The notes: generated by a model from the sequence alone, not told the origin. Shown: positions 22,440 to 34,832, counted from the stretch's first letter. The stretch is DNA of 64,000 nucleotides from Silene latifolia (GCF_048544455.1 NC_133538.1:18690969-18754968), one strand, 5' to 3'. A program made the numbers and translations.

Positions 22440-23210
22440 GAGAACGAACGCTTAAGCTGGAGCGAAAACCTGTAAACAGTGGCTTGGAAAGGCCTTTAGT
22501 AAAAATATCTGCATATTGGTATTCGGCCGGAACATGAAGAACTCGAATTTTCTAAAGTCGGACTTGATCGCGAACAAAATGAATATCAATCTCAATATGT
22601 TTAGTTCGCTGATGTTGAACCGGGTTGCCAGATAAATAAACAGCCGATATATTATCACAATAAACAAGACTAGCCGAGAAGATAGGAACGTGAAGTTCAG
22701 ATAATAAATTTCGGAGCCAGCTTGTTTCGGCAACCGCATTTGCAACGCCCCTGTATTCTGCTTCCGCGCTTGATTTAGAAACTGTAGCTTGACGCTTGGA
22801 AGACCAAGACACCAAGTTATCCCCAAGAAAAACATAATAGCCGGAAGTAGATCGTCGTGAGTCGGGACAACCACCCCAATCAGCATTCGAGTAAGCAGTC
22901 AAATTATGAGTTGCTGATTTGGTAATGGTCATGCCATATTCAAGGGTCCCCTTAACATAACGCAAGATACATTTCAAAAACTGAAAATGGGGCTCACGAG
23001 GGGAGTGCATAAAAAGACAAACCTGTTGAACCGCATAAGTTATATCAGGCCGAGTAATTGTAAGGTACTGTAATGCGCCGACAAGACTCCTATATAGCGT
23101 GGAATCGGCAAGGAGAGGGCCTTCCGTGGAGCTCAATTTTGAGCCGACCTCAACAGGTGTCGTAGCGGGATTGCATGAAGACATGGAAGCACGATCGAGT
23201 AGGTCACGAG
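22440..23210 (-). pseudogene. Outer Copia pol, C-terminal part (RT end and RNase H)
   Basis: Continuation of the Copia polyprotein broken at 50,988. The minus-strand ORF (23,210-22,552) encodes the end of the RT domain (SLVGALQYLTITRPDI, FMHSPREPHF) and RNase H with YSNADWGGCPDSRRSTSGY, SSAEAEYRGVA and CDNISAVYLSGNPV. A TAG stop at 22,552, where the family has a sense codon, interrupts the last 35 or so residues, which continue in the same frame (VPAEYQYADIFTKGLS). The TAG fits a CAG-to-TAG change. The 5' boundary is the Athila insertion; the 5-bp duplicate ACGAG is at 23,206-23,210 and 50,988-50,992. Confidence 0.88.
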
Positions 23211-24693
23211 TGATGCGTGTCAATTATATGATGTTTTACACCCTATTTTACACGCATTTCAGAGCTCATTTATGTGGTTTAAGGCTACTATTTGCCCCAT
23301 TTCATCTACTTTCGTATTGTTATGTAATATTGCAGATTTATGCGGAAATGAGTAGATATTGAACCAAATCCGTCCCCGAGTATCTTGCATTGCATTTGAC
23401 GTGAAGTATTTGCTCAAGGAACGAGCTTGGTGCGCATTTCGAGGCCCGAAGGACAAATCCACGAGGATTTAGAAGTCAAGTATCGCTAAAGCGATCGATC
23501 GACCGCTACCTATGGTCGATCGACCATACCTCGACTTCCAGGAGCCACTGTTCAGAGCTTACCAGTTGATCGACCGGCCTCAGTGGTCGATCGACCACAC
23601 CGCTACTTTGACGTGAATTAAAAGATCGAGGAATAGCAAGCCCATAGTAGTTAGGTTTCGGCAATAAGAACTACGTTGTATTCTATATAACGTATGCTAG
23701 GTTTTGAGAACGATTATTCAGTTTTTATCAAGCTTTAATCTAGTTTTATTATCAGAAATTCTTTAGGGTTCTTTAGTTTATAATCTTTTCCATTCAATAA
23801 AAGTTACTTTGGCATTCGGGTTCTTGGATCTTTATTCTCTGCAAATTCCGTTCGGTATTCTCCTGCTCTTATTCAGTTTCATTGCTTATATTTCGTTAAT
23901 AGTATAGAATTGCTAGTTAGTTTCCCGAAGCCGATTATCGTTTATTGTTATTTGTTATTTAACTATTTCAAGCATGAATCCAGTAGTTTTATTCATTAAT
24001 ATTGTTGTTGTTTTTATCAATACCATGAGTAGCTAAATAGCTTGTGCTAGGATGTAGGGGAACTGTAGATTAGGCGGCATTAGAATAGGGGACCCTGAAT
24101 CGCGCCATGGTCGATCGACTGGGTACCCTGGTCGATCGACCGCCTCGTGAGATATGCTTCGTTTTAATTAATTTAATTGCTTTGTTTGACGAATCCAGTG
24201 CACGCGACTAGTTGAATGTTTAGGATTTGACCGACCCAATAAAGATCGAAAGATAGGGAAAGGAGATAGCCTACCTAATTAAGATGACTAGATTAACGAG
24301 ATCGAAAGATAATTTAGTTTAGCCTTTTAGTCACTTTTCAGGACGAAAGTTAGTATTAGTGATATTAGGGACCTGTAGCGAGATCGAAAGATGCTACTTG
24401 TGAGAGTGGACCGAGAGGACCTCTTATTTTTCCGTCTCACGCGTTTGATTTAGACCTACCTAGTATGTTTGCCTTAAAACTATAGTGAACCGACCATCTT
24501 AGCACCCTTTTAATCCTTGATTTCATCTCTTTGTTTAGTTTATTTTACTTTTATTGCCTTAGCTATAGATAACTCAAATCAATCAACCCCACATACTTCA
24601 TTACCTTAAGACTAGAAATAGACAATTATTAATTACATTCGCCTCCCGTGGTTCGACCACTGTTACCACTAGCTTCATTAGTTTTAATAGGTA
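23211..24693 (+). repeat. Athila 5' LTR, left part (copy in duplication unit 1)
   Basis: Starts TGATGCGTGTCAATTATATG and is cut at ...TTTTAATAGGTA by the Helitron. Contains a TATA-like CTATATAACG near 23,684, an AATAAAAG polyadenylation-type signal near 23,797, and three 21-bp-spaced palindrome pairs. Differences from the other two copies cluster at CTG/CAG. Confidence 0.92.
23495..24139. repeat. Three TCGATCGA pairs in the Athila LTR, unit 1
   Basis: Starts at 23,495/23,516, 23,566/23,587 (first member TTGATCGA) and 24,111/24,132, each pair exactly 21 bp apart. The flanks give GGTCGATCGACC or CAGTCGATCGACTG half-sites. Confidence 0.95.
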
Positions 24694-25603
24694 CTAGGTA
24701 GTATCCCGCGCTTCGCGCGGCCTATTTTAAAATTTTATTATTATAATTGAAGAAAAATAACAAAATTTGTATATGACCTTTAATATTTTTAACTATAAAT
24801 AAAAATAAATCATTTTTTCTCAAATTTAATTTTTTAGGTTTAACTTCAATGTTTTAAAATAAATTACATACCGTTTTAATTAAAACTAATAAGTGATAAT
24901 TAATTATGTATGATCAATGTTTATAAATTATTTTATGACTGATCAAATATCATATTAATTAAAATAAAATTTATTCGAATAATGCAACAATCAACATTAA
25001 GTTCTCAAATTATATCATTTCACTATATTTTATGTTCCAAATCAATTAATATTTGTTCAAAATAAAGTGAATATAATTTTATATAATTTTTTGTTTTTTA
25101 TTTATAACGTGTGATATTAATGTATCAAACATATAGAGTTCAAACTCAACTTATTCAAATGTTTTCATTGTGTCTTACACGTGTTATGTGTCAAGCATAT
25201 CTATAAGAATTGCACCTTTTGTATTTTTAAACAACTATATATAAATGATGTTTAAGAGTTTACCTGTAAATAAAATAGGTTAAACTTTCTTAAATAATAT
25301 ATTTTGATGTTTAACTTCAAAGTATTTAGAAGATGTCATATAAAATATTTAACTAAAAGTAATATTTAGCTAGTCATGATCAATATTTATACTCGACGTA
25401 TACATATTTTAATTGAAGATATTAAAGAAAAATATAACACTTTTTCTACTTTTTCATGTCGTTTATAATTCTATATTATTTTATAATCATTACTTTTGTT
25501 TTGATTATTTAAATGCACTCGCGATCACTGTGTACATACATACTCGTTATCACACTATTTAAAGCTATCAAAATCTCACATTTAACTTATTACGGGATTC
25601 TAC

Positions 25604-25728
25604 CTAGGTTTGTGACCCGTGAAATTCACGGGTTTATGAGAATTTTTATGAGGCTTGGTGTCGATTCAACAGCTTTATGTTTACGTAAAAAGACATGTCG
25701 ACGACACCAAGCCTCATAAAAATTCTCA
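25604..25728. repeat. Hairpin plus 27-bp inverted repeat inside the Helitron
   Basis: CTAG (25,604-25,607), then the near-perfect palindrome ACCCGTGAAATTCACGGGT (25,615-25,633), then inverted arms TGAGAATTTTTATGAGGC... (25,637-25,663) and its complement (25,702-25,728) around a 38-bp loop. It looks like the 3' end of a second Helitron nested in the first, carrying an extra foldback. Repeated in unit 2 at 31,886-32,010. Confidence 0.75.
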
Positions 25729-27766
25729 CAAACACCTCTATTAAATCATCGGGTTCTCACCACTATTTAACTTATTACGCATAAACACCTCTATTTAACT
25801 TATTTTGACTCCTGTACTCTCTCTTTTCAAATGAATTTTATAATTTTGTTAAAATATACTTCACATATAAATATAAAATATATGAAATTTATTTGAATGA
25901 AGGGAGTATTTTATTTTCTCCATAGTTTCTATGAAGACAATTTATCGCCAGTTGTGACATAAATTTTTTACCAATTTAACATTACATATTGAGTAAACTT
26001 CTTAATATTTGGAAATTCAACTATTTGAAAGCGAGAAATGACGTTTTGAAAAAAACCATTGAAACTTCAACATATTTGTATAACACACTACTTTTGTACT
26101 CCACTTGTAAAATTGCGATGAGCATTTAAAAATCTTGAAAATGTATACACAATTACTAATTGTAAAGCTATGAGGGAAGAGGATTCTCTCTGTTTTTTTT
26201 GTTGTCCATTTGCTCTCACAAAGATGTTTATTATTATTATTATTATATACTATATTCCAATTTTACTCATTAACCCTTTTCATTTTTAAGTAAATTCACA
26301 ACCATTCGATTAGGCCTAGAGAATCTGGACATTTGAGAAGTAATGAACATCCATTTCGTTTTTTTCTAAGAAATAGGGAAAATCGTTACTCATAGAAACA
26401 TTAGTACTCCATACTATATACAGTAGTCCCTAATAGTGGCAACATTCGTAAAATTGTTCGGAGTATCAATATCAACTATTTTATACATTAGATTTTGTTT
26501 TCTCAGTTTGGGTAAGCATAATGAAAGAAAAGAAGCCTATATATATATCAAAAATTAATAAGCATAATTAAAGAAAAGAAGCATGGATGTATAAAATAAA
26601 AGTTGTACCATATTTTTATTTTTGGCATAATCATCACCAACTCGATTGTTTTTACACCATTTTCTCAAACTGTTTTGAACTTATTCAACAACTATACCGC
26701 TTGTTATGCAAAATTGTTAGCCGTTTAGAACTCTTTATTCATTGAACCCATTGAAATTTTTACATTTAGAAAGAATGCATAACAAAACGGATGCGAAGAT
26801 TTCGAATAAATAAGACAAAGTGAAAATTTGGTAGTTTGACCTTCATTCTACTATAAGGAAATATAAACCTCTAATCTCATTAACTTCCCTTTTTGGTTGT
26901 AATTCTTAGAGAACATCATCATACACATATATACATATTCAATTATCCACAACTAATATAGAATCATATTAGTAAGGGAATTGTCCTCACTTGAACTCAT
27001 AGTTGATCTTGCACTTGAACCTAATAATATCACCATATATGTGTGAATGTGTGATTCCACTTTGCTATTCATTGAACAACTGAAGTTGTATAGAATTTGT
27101 TTTTCATGGGAAGTATGACCAATTTCAGTTTTCTCCTTGAAATAAAGGGTTATCATTTCCGATGCATTTGGCAGCCATTTTGCCAGGAGCGAGGCCGGGT
27201 TCGGTGAAGTTCTTTAATGGATCATCTTGATCTTAGACGATGATACTCAAATCAATGATAAAAAACATTTAACATTTAGGAAATGATCAATGTGACTAAT
27301 GTAAATGCTAAGTTTTTATTTGAAGCTTTTTGCAAATCTTCTTAAAATAAAGAGAAAAAGAAGGATGTGACTCAAATCTGATGAGAGAAATAAATTTATA
27401 GGGTAAATAAGTGGATGAAGAGAAGGTAGTCAATAAAAAGATATGAGTTACATTCAATGATGAGTCTACCACTCTTTTGAATGAAAAATTGGGAAAATGT
27501 GCGTTGAACATTGTTTGTTGACATTACATTGAAACAAAATATTGCACATAATAGTATACTCGTAGTCTCATATGGAGTATCGGAAGATAAATCATACATT
27601 GGGAATGTGCGTAGTAATTTAGTACACCTCATTTCATTTCTAGTCAATTTATCATTTTTCTTTACATACTACAGTAAGTTACTAATTTGTGTACCTAACG
27701 ACCTACTATATTTCAAAGTACTATATTATTTCCAATTTCCAATTATTTATTTTCTTTTGCATGCTA

Positions 27767-27963
27767 CTCCCTCCTATTCAGGGTATTTTTCCCTATTTCC
27801 ATATTCGATTATTCGGGTTTTCTTCCCTATTTCCTTTTTTGGGTTGATTTGTGTGGTCCAAACTCAATGGCATGTGGGGGTAGTGTGTTTTGTGTGGTCC
27901 AAATTGATTTCCTTATTTCTTGGGTAAAAAGTAAAGGGGAAGAATATAGTGAATAGGAGGGAG
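27767..27963. mobile_element. Stowaway-like MITE inside the Helitron (unit 1)
   Basis: 197 bp flanked by TA. The ends CTCCCTCCTATTCA and TGAATAGGAGGGAG are perfect inverted repeats. The inner TGTGTGGTCCAAA repeats match the copy at 6,410. Open frames across it are spurious. Confidence 0.85.
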
Positions 27964-28041
27964 TACATGTCTAATCTACATTGTTGCAACCCAACTTTAT
28001 ATATAGATATAAAGTTTATAACTTTCTCAAAAATGTCTTTT

Positions 28042-28122
28042 TGAAAATTCACGGGATCACACTAAGTTTTATAACTTAGTGTTTGTGAAAATTCACGGGA
28101 TCACACTAAGTTTTATAACTTT
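28042..28122 (+). repeat. 35-bp direct repeat (TGAAAATTCACGGGATCACA...)
   Basis: Two copies with a 44-bp period (28,042 and 28,086). Each contains ATTCACGGGAT, the half-site seen in the nested Helitron hairpin, so this may be the related terminal region. Confidence 0.75.
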
Positions 28123-28481
28123 CTCAAAATGTCTTTTCACGTAAACATAAAACATTATGAGACACTCACTTTAATCATTTCTACAAATAAAAAATATTTC
28201 AATAAATATAATGAAAATTATACTCAATTTGAAGCATTTTTCGCAATGAACGTAATTATTTACGTTTTAGAATTTATATCAAAATAATTTTTTAATAAAT
28301 TTAGAATCAAATCACCCTAATTATTTAATTTAATTTTATAATAAAATTTATTAAATTATAATATATTTTGCTGAGATTTATACAACATTTATTATGTTTA
28401 TATTTAATGTTCAAATTTGTAATTAATACTTGTATTTAATGTCAAGTTGACACGTGGCGCATCCACAAATAAGCTTTCAAC

Positions 28482-28483
<2 letters not shown>

Positions 28484-28533
<50 letters not shown>
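28484..28533. repeat. (AT)n microsatellite, unit 1
   Basis: About 25 AT units at the Helitron 5' end; the unit 2 copy (34,759-34,825) is about 17 bp longer. Confidence 0.95.
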
Positions 28534-28537
<4 letters not shown>

Positions 28538-29188
28538 TGGTTGAGCTGGTGTCCTCCACAAATTAGTGTGATAACATTTGTAAATCTCTTACAGGTTCAC
28601 AAGGGTATACTTCGTATATTTAATCAGTTGATTAACGTTTACCTAATAACGGTTGGCTTGCTAGAAAGTTTGACGTTATTATCATACAGATGGCGGTGAT
28701 CAACTGGTCCCTAAAGGTCACACCTATAGGACGTATTTGAGAAATGTGGTTATAGAAATATAATTACATTGATGCCCAAAATGACTAAAAAGTTAGTCAA
28801 TGTGTTGATGAGATAATTATTTAATGAAAATTAAATAATATTAAGTTGAGACGAATTAACTGTCAATTCGTAAATTAAATATAATAAGTTATATTTAATT
28901 AAATATATATAAGGTTAGTTTGGACGAATTAATTTGTTAATTCGTAGTTAAATATAATCAGTTGTATTTAATATCAACAAGTTGAATGTGTCATAGTGGT
29001 AATAGTGAGGGTACACAAGCCAAGAGGTCATGGGTTCGATCCTCACTAGATGACAATTTAACACACTTTATATATTTTTGGAAAGACCAAAAATAAGGAA
29101 ATTCTATTCCTTATTTCGGTCAATGTTGGCCGAAAATTAGGAGATATATTTCTTTCCTAATTGATTTCGGATTTTGGTACAGAAAATT
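28538..29188 (+). repeat. Truncated LTR of the inner Copia (duplication unit 1)
   Basis: Same sequence as the 5' LTR at 34,833, from TGGTTGAGCTGG to TTGGTACAGAAAATT, then an abrupt switch to Copia RNase H sequence. It already carries the roughly 108-bp deletion of the TATA region seen in the 5' LTR. Confidence 0.92.
28989..29055 (+). other. tRNA-like segment in the Copia LTR (copy 1)
   Basis: A 67-nt segment whose ends pair (TGTCAT / ATGACA). It has an A-box-like TAGTGGTAATAG and a B-box GGTTCGATCC about 30 nt later, inside an imperfect TTCGATC T-loop arm. Size and layout resemble a tRNA or the head of a tRNA-derived SINE. It is not a functional tRNA: the D and anticodon arms do not form clearly. 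Confidence 0.5.
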
Positions 29189-29493
29189 ATGAGTTGCTGA
29201 TTTGGTAATGGTCATGCCATATTCAAGGGTCCCCTTAACATAACGCAAGATACATTTCAAAAACTGAAAATGGGGCTCACGAGGGGAGTGCATAAAAAGA
29301 CAAACCTGTTGAACCGCATAAGTTATATCAGGCCGAGTAATTGTAAGGTACTGTAATGCGCCGACAAGACTCCTATATAGCGTGGAATCGGCAAGGAGAG
29401 GGCCTTCCGTGGAGCTCAATTTTGAGCCGACCTCAACAGGTGTCGTAGCGGGATTGCATGAAGACATGGAAGCACGATCGAGTAGGTCACGAG
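29189..29493 (-). pseudogene. Duplicated fragment of the outer Copia RT/RNase H
   Basis: About 300 bp identical to 22,906-23,210, including the ACGAG site (29,489-29,493). At 29,189 it fuses to the inner Copia LTR, so the frame runs a few codons into LTR sequence and stops. Confidence 0.9.
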
Positions 29494-30975
29494 TGATGCG
29501 TGTCAATTATATGATGTTTTACACCCTATTTTACACGCATTTCAGAGCTCATTTATGTGGTTTAAGGCTACTATTTGCCCCATTTCATCTACTTTCGTAT
29601 TGTTATGTAATATTGCAGATTTATGCGGAAATGAGTAGATATTGAACCAAATCCGTCCCCGAGTATCTTGCATTGCATTTGACGTGAAGTATTTGCTCAA
29701 GGAACGAGCTTGGTGCGCATTTCGAGGCCCGAAGGACAAATCCACGAGGATTTAGAAGTCAAGTATCAGCTAAAGCAGTCGATCGACCGCTACCTATGGT
29801 CGATCGACCATACCTCGACTTCCAGGAGCCACTGTTCAGAGCTTACCAGTTGATCGACCGGCCTCAGTGGTCGATCGACCACACCGCTACTTTGACGTGA
29901 ATTAAAAGATCGAGGAATAGCAAGCCCATAGTAGTTAGGTTTCTGAATAAGAACTACGTTGTATTCTATATAACGTATGCTAGGTTTTGAGAACGATTAT
30001 TCAGTTTTATCAAGCTTTAATCTAGTTTTATTATCAGAAATTCTTTAGGGTTCTTTAGTTTATAATCTTTTCCATTCAATAAAAGTTACTTTGGCATTCG
30101 GGTTCTTGGATCTTTATTCTCTGCAAATTCCGTTCGGTATTCTCCTGCTCTTATTCAGTTTCATTGCTTATATTTCGTTAATAGTATAGAATTGCTAGTT
30201 AGTTTCCCGAAGCCGATTATCGTTTATTGTTATTTGTTATTTAACTATTTCAAGCATGAATCCAGTAGTTTTATTCATTAATATTGTTGTTGTTTTTATC
30301 AATACCATGAGTAGCTAAATAGCTTGTGCTAGGATGTAGGGGAACTGTAGATTAGGCGGCATTAGAATAGGGGACCCTGAATCGCGCCATGGTCGATCGA
30401 CTGGGTACCCTGGTCGATCGACTGGCCTCGTGAGATATGCTTCGTTTTAATTAATTTAATTGCTTTGTTTGACGAATCGAGCGCACGCGACTAGTTGAAT
30501 GTTTAGGATTTGACCGACCCAATAAAAATCGAAAGATAGGGAAGGGAGATAGCCTACCTAATTAAGATGACTAGATTAACGAGATCGAAAGATAATTTAG
30601 TTTAGCCTTTTAGTCACTTTTCAGGACGAAAGTTAGTATTAGTGATATTAGGGACCTGTAGCGAGATCGAAAGATGCTACTTGTGAGAGTGGACCGAGAG
30701 GACCTCTTATTTTTCCGTCTCACGCGTTTGATTTAGACCTACCTAGTATGCTGCCGCCGAAACTATAGTGAACCGACCATCTTAGCACCCTTTTAATCCT
30801 TGATTTCATCTACTGTTTAGTTTATTTTACTTTTATTGCCTTAGCTATAGATAACTCAAATCAATCAACCCCCACATACTGTTACCTTAAGACTAGAAAT
30901 AGACAATTATTAATTACATTCGCCTCCCTGTGGTTCGACCCTGTTACCACTAGCTTCTGTTAGTTTTAATAGGTA
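29494..30975 (+). repeat. Athila 5' LTR, left part (unit 2)
   Basis: 1,482 bp. With 34,829-34,832 and 44,025-44,060 it totals 1,522 bp, the exact length of the 3' LTR. Palindrome pairs start at 29,779/29,800, 29,850/29,871 and 30,393/30,414, each 21 bp apart. Confidence 0.93.
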
Positions 30976-33900
30976 CTAGGTAGTATCCCGCGCTTCGCGC
31001 GGCCTATTTTAAAATTTTATTATTATAATTGAAGAAAAATAACAAAATTTGTATATGACCTTTAATATTTTTAACTATAAATAAAAATAAATCATTTTTT
31101 CTCAAATTTAATTTTTTAGGTTTAACTTCAATGTTTTAAAATAAATTACATACCGTTTTAATTAAAACTAATAAGTGATAATTAATTATGTATGATCAAT
31201 GTTTATAAATTATTTTATGACTGATCAAATATCATATTAATTAAAATAAAATTTATTCGAATAATGCAACAATCAACATTAAGTTCTCAAATTATATCAT
31301 TTCACTATATTTTATGTTCCAAATCAATTAATATTTGTTCAAAATAAAGTGAATATAATTTTATATAATTTTTTGTTTTTTATTTATAACGTGTGATATT
31401 AATGTATCAAACATATAGAGTTCAAACTCAACTTATTCAAATGTTTTCATTGTGTCTTACACGTGTTATGTGTCAAGCATATCTATAAGAATTGCACCTT
31501 TTGTATTTTTAAACAACTATATATAAATGATGTTTAAGAGTTTACCTGTAAATAAAATAGGTTAAACTTTCTTAAATAATATATTTTGATGTTTAACTTC
31601 AAAGTATTTAGAAGATGTCATATAAAATATTTAACTAAAAGTAATATTTAGCTAGTCATGATCAATATTTATACTCGACGTATACATATTTTAATTGAAG
31701 ATATTAAAGAAAAATATAACACTTTTTCTACTTTTTCATGTCGTTTATAATTCTATATTATTTTATAATCATTACTTTTGTTTTGATTATTTAAATGCAC
31801 TCGCGATCACCGTGTACATACATACTCGTTATCACACTATTTAAAGCTATCAAAATCTCACATTTAACTTATTACGGGATTCTACCTAGGTTTGTGACCC
31901 GTGAAATTCACGGGTTTATGAGAATTTTTATGAGGCTTGGTGTCGATTCAACAACTTTATGTTTACGTAAAAAGACATGTCGACGACACCAAGCCTCATA
32001 AAAATTCTCACAAACACCTCTATTAAATCATCGGGTTCTCACCACTATTTAACTTATTACGCATAAACACCTCTATTTAACTTATTTTGACTCCTGTACT
32101 CTCTCTTTTCAAATGAATTTTATAATTTTGTTAAAATATACTTCACATATAAATATAAAATATATGAAATTTATTTGAATGAAGGGAGTATTTTATTTTC
32201 TCCATAGTTTCTATGAAGACAATTTATCGCCATTGTGAGACATAAATTTTTTACCAATTTAACATTACATATTGAGTAAACTTCTTAATATTTGGAAATT
32301 CAACTATTTGAAAGCGAGAAATGACGTTTTGAAAAAAACCATTGAAACTTCAACATATTTGTATAACACACTACTTTTGTACTCCACTTGTAAAATTGCG
32401 ATGAGCATTTAAAAATCTTGAAAATGTATACACAATTACTAATTGTAAAGCTATGAGGGAAGAGGATTCTCTCTGTTTTTTTTGTTGTCCATTTGCTCTC
32501 ACAAAGATGTTTATTATTATTATTATTATATACTATATTCCAATTTTACTCATTAACCCTTTTCATTTTTAAGTAAATTCACAACCATTCGATTAGGCCT
32601 AGAGAATCTGGACATTTGAGAAGTAATGAACATCCATTTCGTTTTTTTCTAAGAAATAGGGAAAATCGTTACTCATAGAAACATTAGTACTCCATACTAT
32701 ATACAGTAGTCCCTAATAGTGGCAACATTCGTAAAATTGTTCGGAGTATCAATATCAACTATTTTATACATTAGATTTTGTTTTCTCAGTTTGGGTAAGC
32801 ATAATGAAAGAAAAGAAGCCTATATATATATCAAAAATTAATAAGCATAATTAAAGAAAAGAAGCATGGATGTATAAAATAAAAGTTGTACCATATTTTT
32901 ATTTTTGGCATAACTGTCACCAACTCGATTGTTTTTACACCATTTTCTCAAACTGTTTTGAACTTATTCAACAACTATACCGCTTGTTATGCAAAATTGT
33001 TAGCCGTTTAGAACTCTTTATTCATTGAACCCATTGAAATTTTTACATTTAGAAAGAATGCATAACAAAACGGATGCAGCATTTCGAATAAATAAGACAA
33101 AGTGAAAATTTGGTAGTTTGACCTTCATTCTACTATAAGGAAATATAAACCTCTAATCTCATTAACTTCCCTTTTTGGTTGTAATTCTTAGAGAACATCA
33201 TCATACACATATATACATATTCAATTATCCACAACTAATATAGAATCATATTAGTAAGGGAATTGTCCTCACTTGAACTCATAGTTGATCTTGCACTTGA
33301 ACCTAATAATATCACCATATATGTGTGAATGTGTGATTCCACTTTGCTATTCATTGAACAACTGAAGTTGTATAGAATTTGTTTTTCATGGGAAGTATGA
33401 CCAATTTCAGTTTTCTCCTTGAAATAAAGGGTTATCATTTCCGATGCATTTGGCAGCCATTTTGCCAGGAGCGAGGCCGGGTTCGGTGAAGTTCTTTAAT
33501 GGATCATCTTGATCTTAGACGATGATACTCAAATCAATGATAAAAAACATTTAACATTTAGGAAATGATCAATGTGACTAATGTAAATGCTAAGTTTTTA
33601 TTTGAAGCTTTTTGCAAATCTTCTTAAAATAAAGAGAAAAAGAAGGATGTGACTCAAATCAATGAGAGAAATAAATTTATAGGGTAAATAAGTGGATGAA
33701 GAGAAGGTAGTCAATAAAAAGATATGAGTTACATTCAATGATGAGTCTACCACTCTTTTGAATGAAAAATTGGGAAAATGTGCGTTGAACATTGTTTGTT
33801 GACATTACATTGAAACAAAATATTGCACATAATAGTATACTCGTAGTCTCATATGGAGTATCGGAAGATAAATCATACATTGGGAATGTGCGTAGTAATT

Positions 33901-34047
33901 TAGTACACCTCATTTCATTTCTAGTCAATTTATCATTTTTCTTTACATACTACAGTAAGTTACTAATTTGTGTACCTAACGACCTACTATATTTCAAAGT
34001 ACTATATTATTTCCAATTTCCAATTATTTATTTTCTTTTGCATGCTA

Positions 34048-34244
34048 CTCCCTCCTATTCAGGGTATTTTTCCCTATTTCCATATTCGATTATTCGGGTT
34101 TTCTTCCCTATTTCCTTTTTTGGGTTGATTTGTGTGGTCCAAACTCAATGGCATGTGGGGGTAGTGTGTTTTGTGTGGTCCAAATTGATTTCCTTATTTC
34201 TTGGGTAAAAAGTAAAGGGGAAGAATATAGTGAATAGGAGGGAG
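34048..34244. mobile_element. Stowaway-like MITE (unit 2)
   Basis: Duplicate of 27,767-27,963, with TA flanks and perfect CTCCCTCCTATTCA ends. Confidence 0.85.
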
Positions 34245-34756
34245 TACATGTCTAATCTACATTGTTGCAACCCAACTTTATATATAGATATAAAGTTTAT
34301 AACTTTCAAAAAATGTCTTTTTGAAAATTCACGGGATCACACTAAGTTTTATAACTTAGTGTTTGTGAAAATTCACGGGATCACACTAAGTTTTATAACT
34401 TTCTCAAAATGTCTTTTCACGTAAACATAAAACATTATGAGACACTCACTTTAATCATTTCTACAAATAAAAAATATTTCAATAAATATAATGAAAATTA
34501 TACTCAATTTGAAGCATTTTTCGCAATGAACGTAATTATTTACGTTTTAGAATTTATATCAAAATAATTTTTTAATAAATTTAGAATCAAATCACCCTAA
34601 TTATTTAATTTAATTTTATAATAAAATTTATTAAATTATAATATATTTTGTTGAGATTTATACAACATTTATTATGTTTATATTTAATGTTCAAATTGTA
34701 ATTAATACTTGTATTTAATGCTGGGTTGACACGTGGCGCATCCACAATGTTTCAAC

Positions 34757-34758
<2 letters not shown>

Positions 34759-34825
<67 letters not shown>
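34759..34825. repeat. (AT)n microsatellite, unit 2
   Basis: About 33 AT units immediately before the Helitron 5' terminus. Confidence 0.95.
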
Positions 34826-34827
<2 letters not shown>

Positions 34828-34832
34828 ATTAT

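Larger units (their letters stand above)
24694..28537 (-). mobile_element. Non-autonomous Helitron, copy in unit 1
   Basis: On the minus strand the element ends with a hairpin (CCGCGC, GAA loop, GCGCGG), 8 nt, CTAG, then host T. Its 5' TC end is seen in unit 2 (34,828). It contains a nested hairpin/CTAG motif at 25,604-25,633, a 27-bp inverted repeat, a Stowaway element, a 35-bp direct repeat and an AT microsatellite. No Rep/helicase is present, so it depends on other Helitrons. A 34-codon open stretch near 27,240-27,140 (minus; DPLKNFTEPGLAPGKMAAKC) could be captured coding sequence, unrecognised. Confidence 0.85.
22906..29188. repeat. Tandem duplication, unit 1
   Basis: A 6,283-bp unit repeated immediately afterwards (29,189-35,482). 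It starts inside Copia RNase H and ends inside the LTR of a different Copia element, so it is not itself a transposon. Contents in order: Copia RT/RNase H piece, ACGAG site, Athila 5' LTR, Helitron, start of the inner Copia LTR. The breakpoints share the 5-bp microhomology AAATT (22,901-22,905 and 29,184-29,188). Confidence 0.93.
30976..34828 (-). mobile_element. Non-autonomous Helitron, copy in unit 2 (both ends visible)
   Basis: 3' end on the left: hairpin plus CTAG, next to host T. 5' end on the right: TCCTATATATAT on the minus strand, preceded by host A. Insertion between A and T without target duplication, comparing with the empty site in the 3' LTR (AATAGGTATTATAAAT at 50,940), is the hallmark of Helitrons. 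3,853 bp, no Rep/Hel coding. It contains a second copy of every small repeat of unit 1. Confidence 0.9.

Noticed and set aside
23099..23362. 87-codon ORF conserved in both duplication units
   Set aside because: It crosses the Copia/Athila junction antisense to Copia coding; identity comes from the duplication.
27511..27927. 138-codon hydrophobic ORF, present twice (also 33,792-34,208)
   Set aside because: It runs through a Stowaway MITE and has no domain; its conservation is explained by the tandem duplication.
28454..28699. ORF with (IY)n over the AT repeat
   Set aside because: Microsatellite translation; it overlaps the Helitron end and LTR start.
28989..29055. Functional tRNA gene
   Set aside because: B box and closing stem are present, but the D and anticodon arms do not form convincingly and the copies are part of an LTR.
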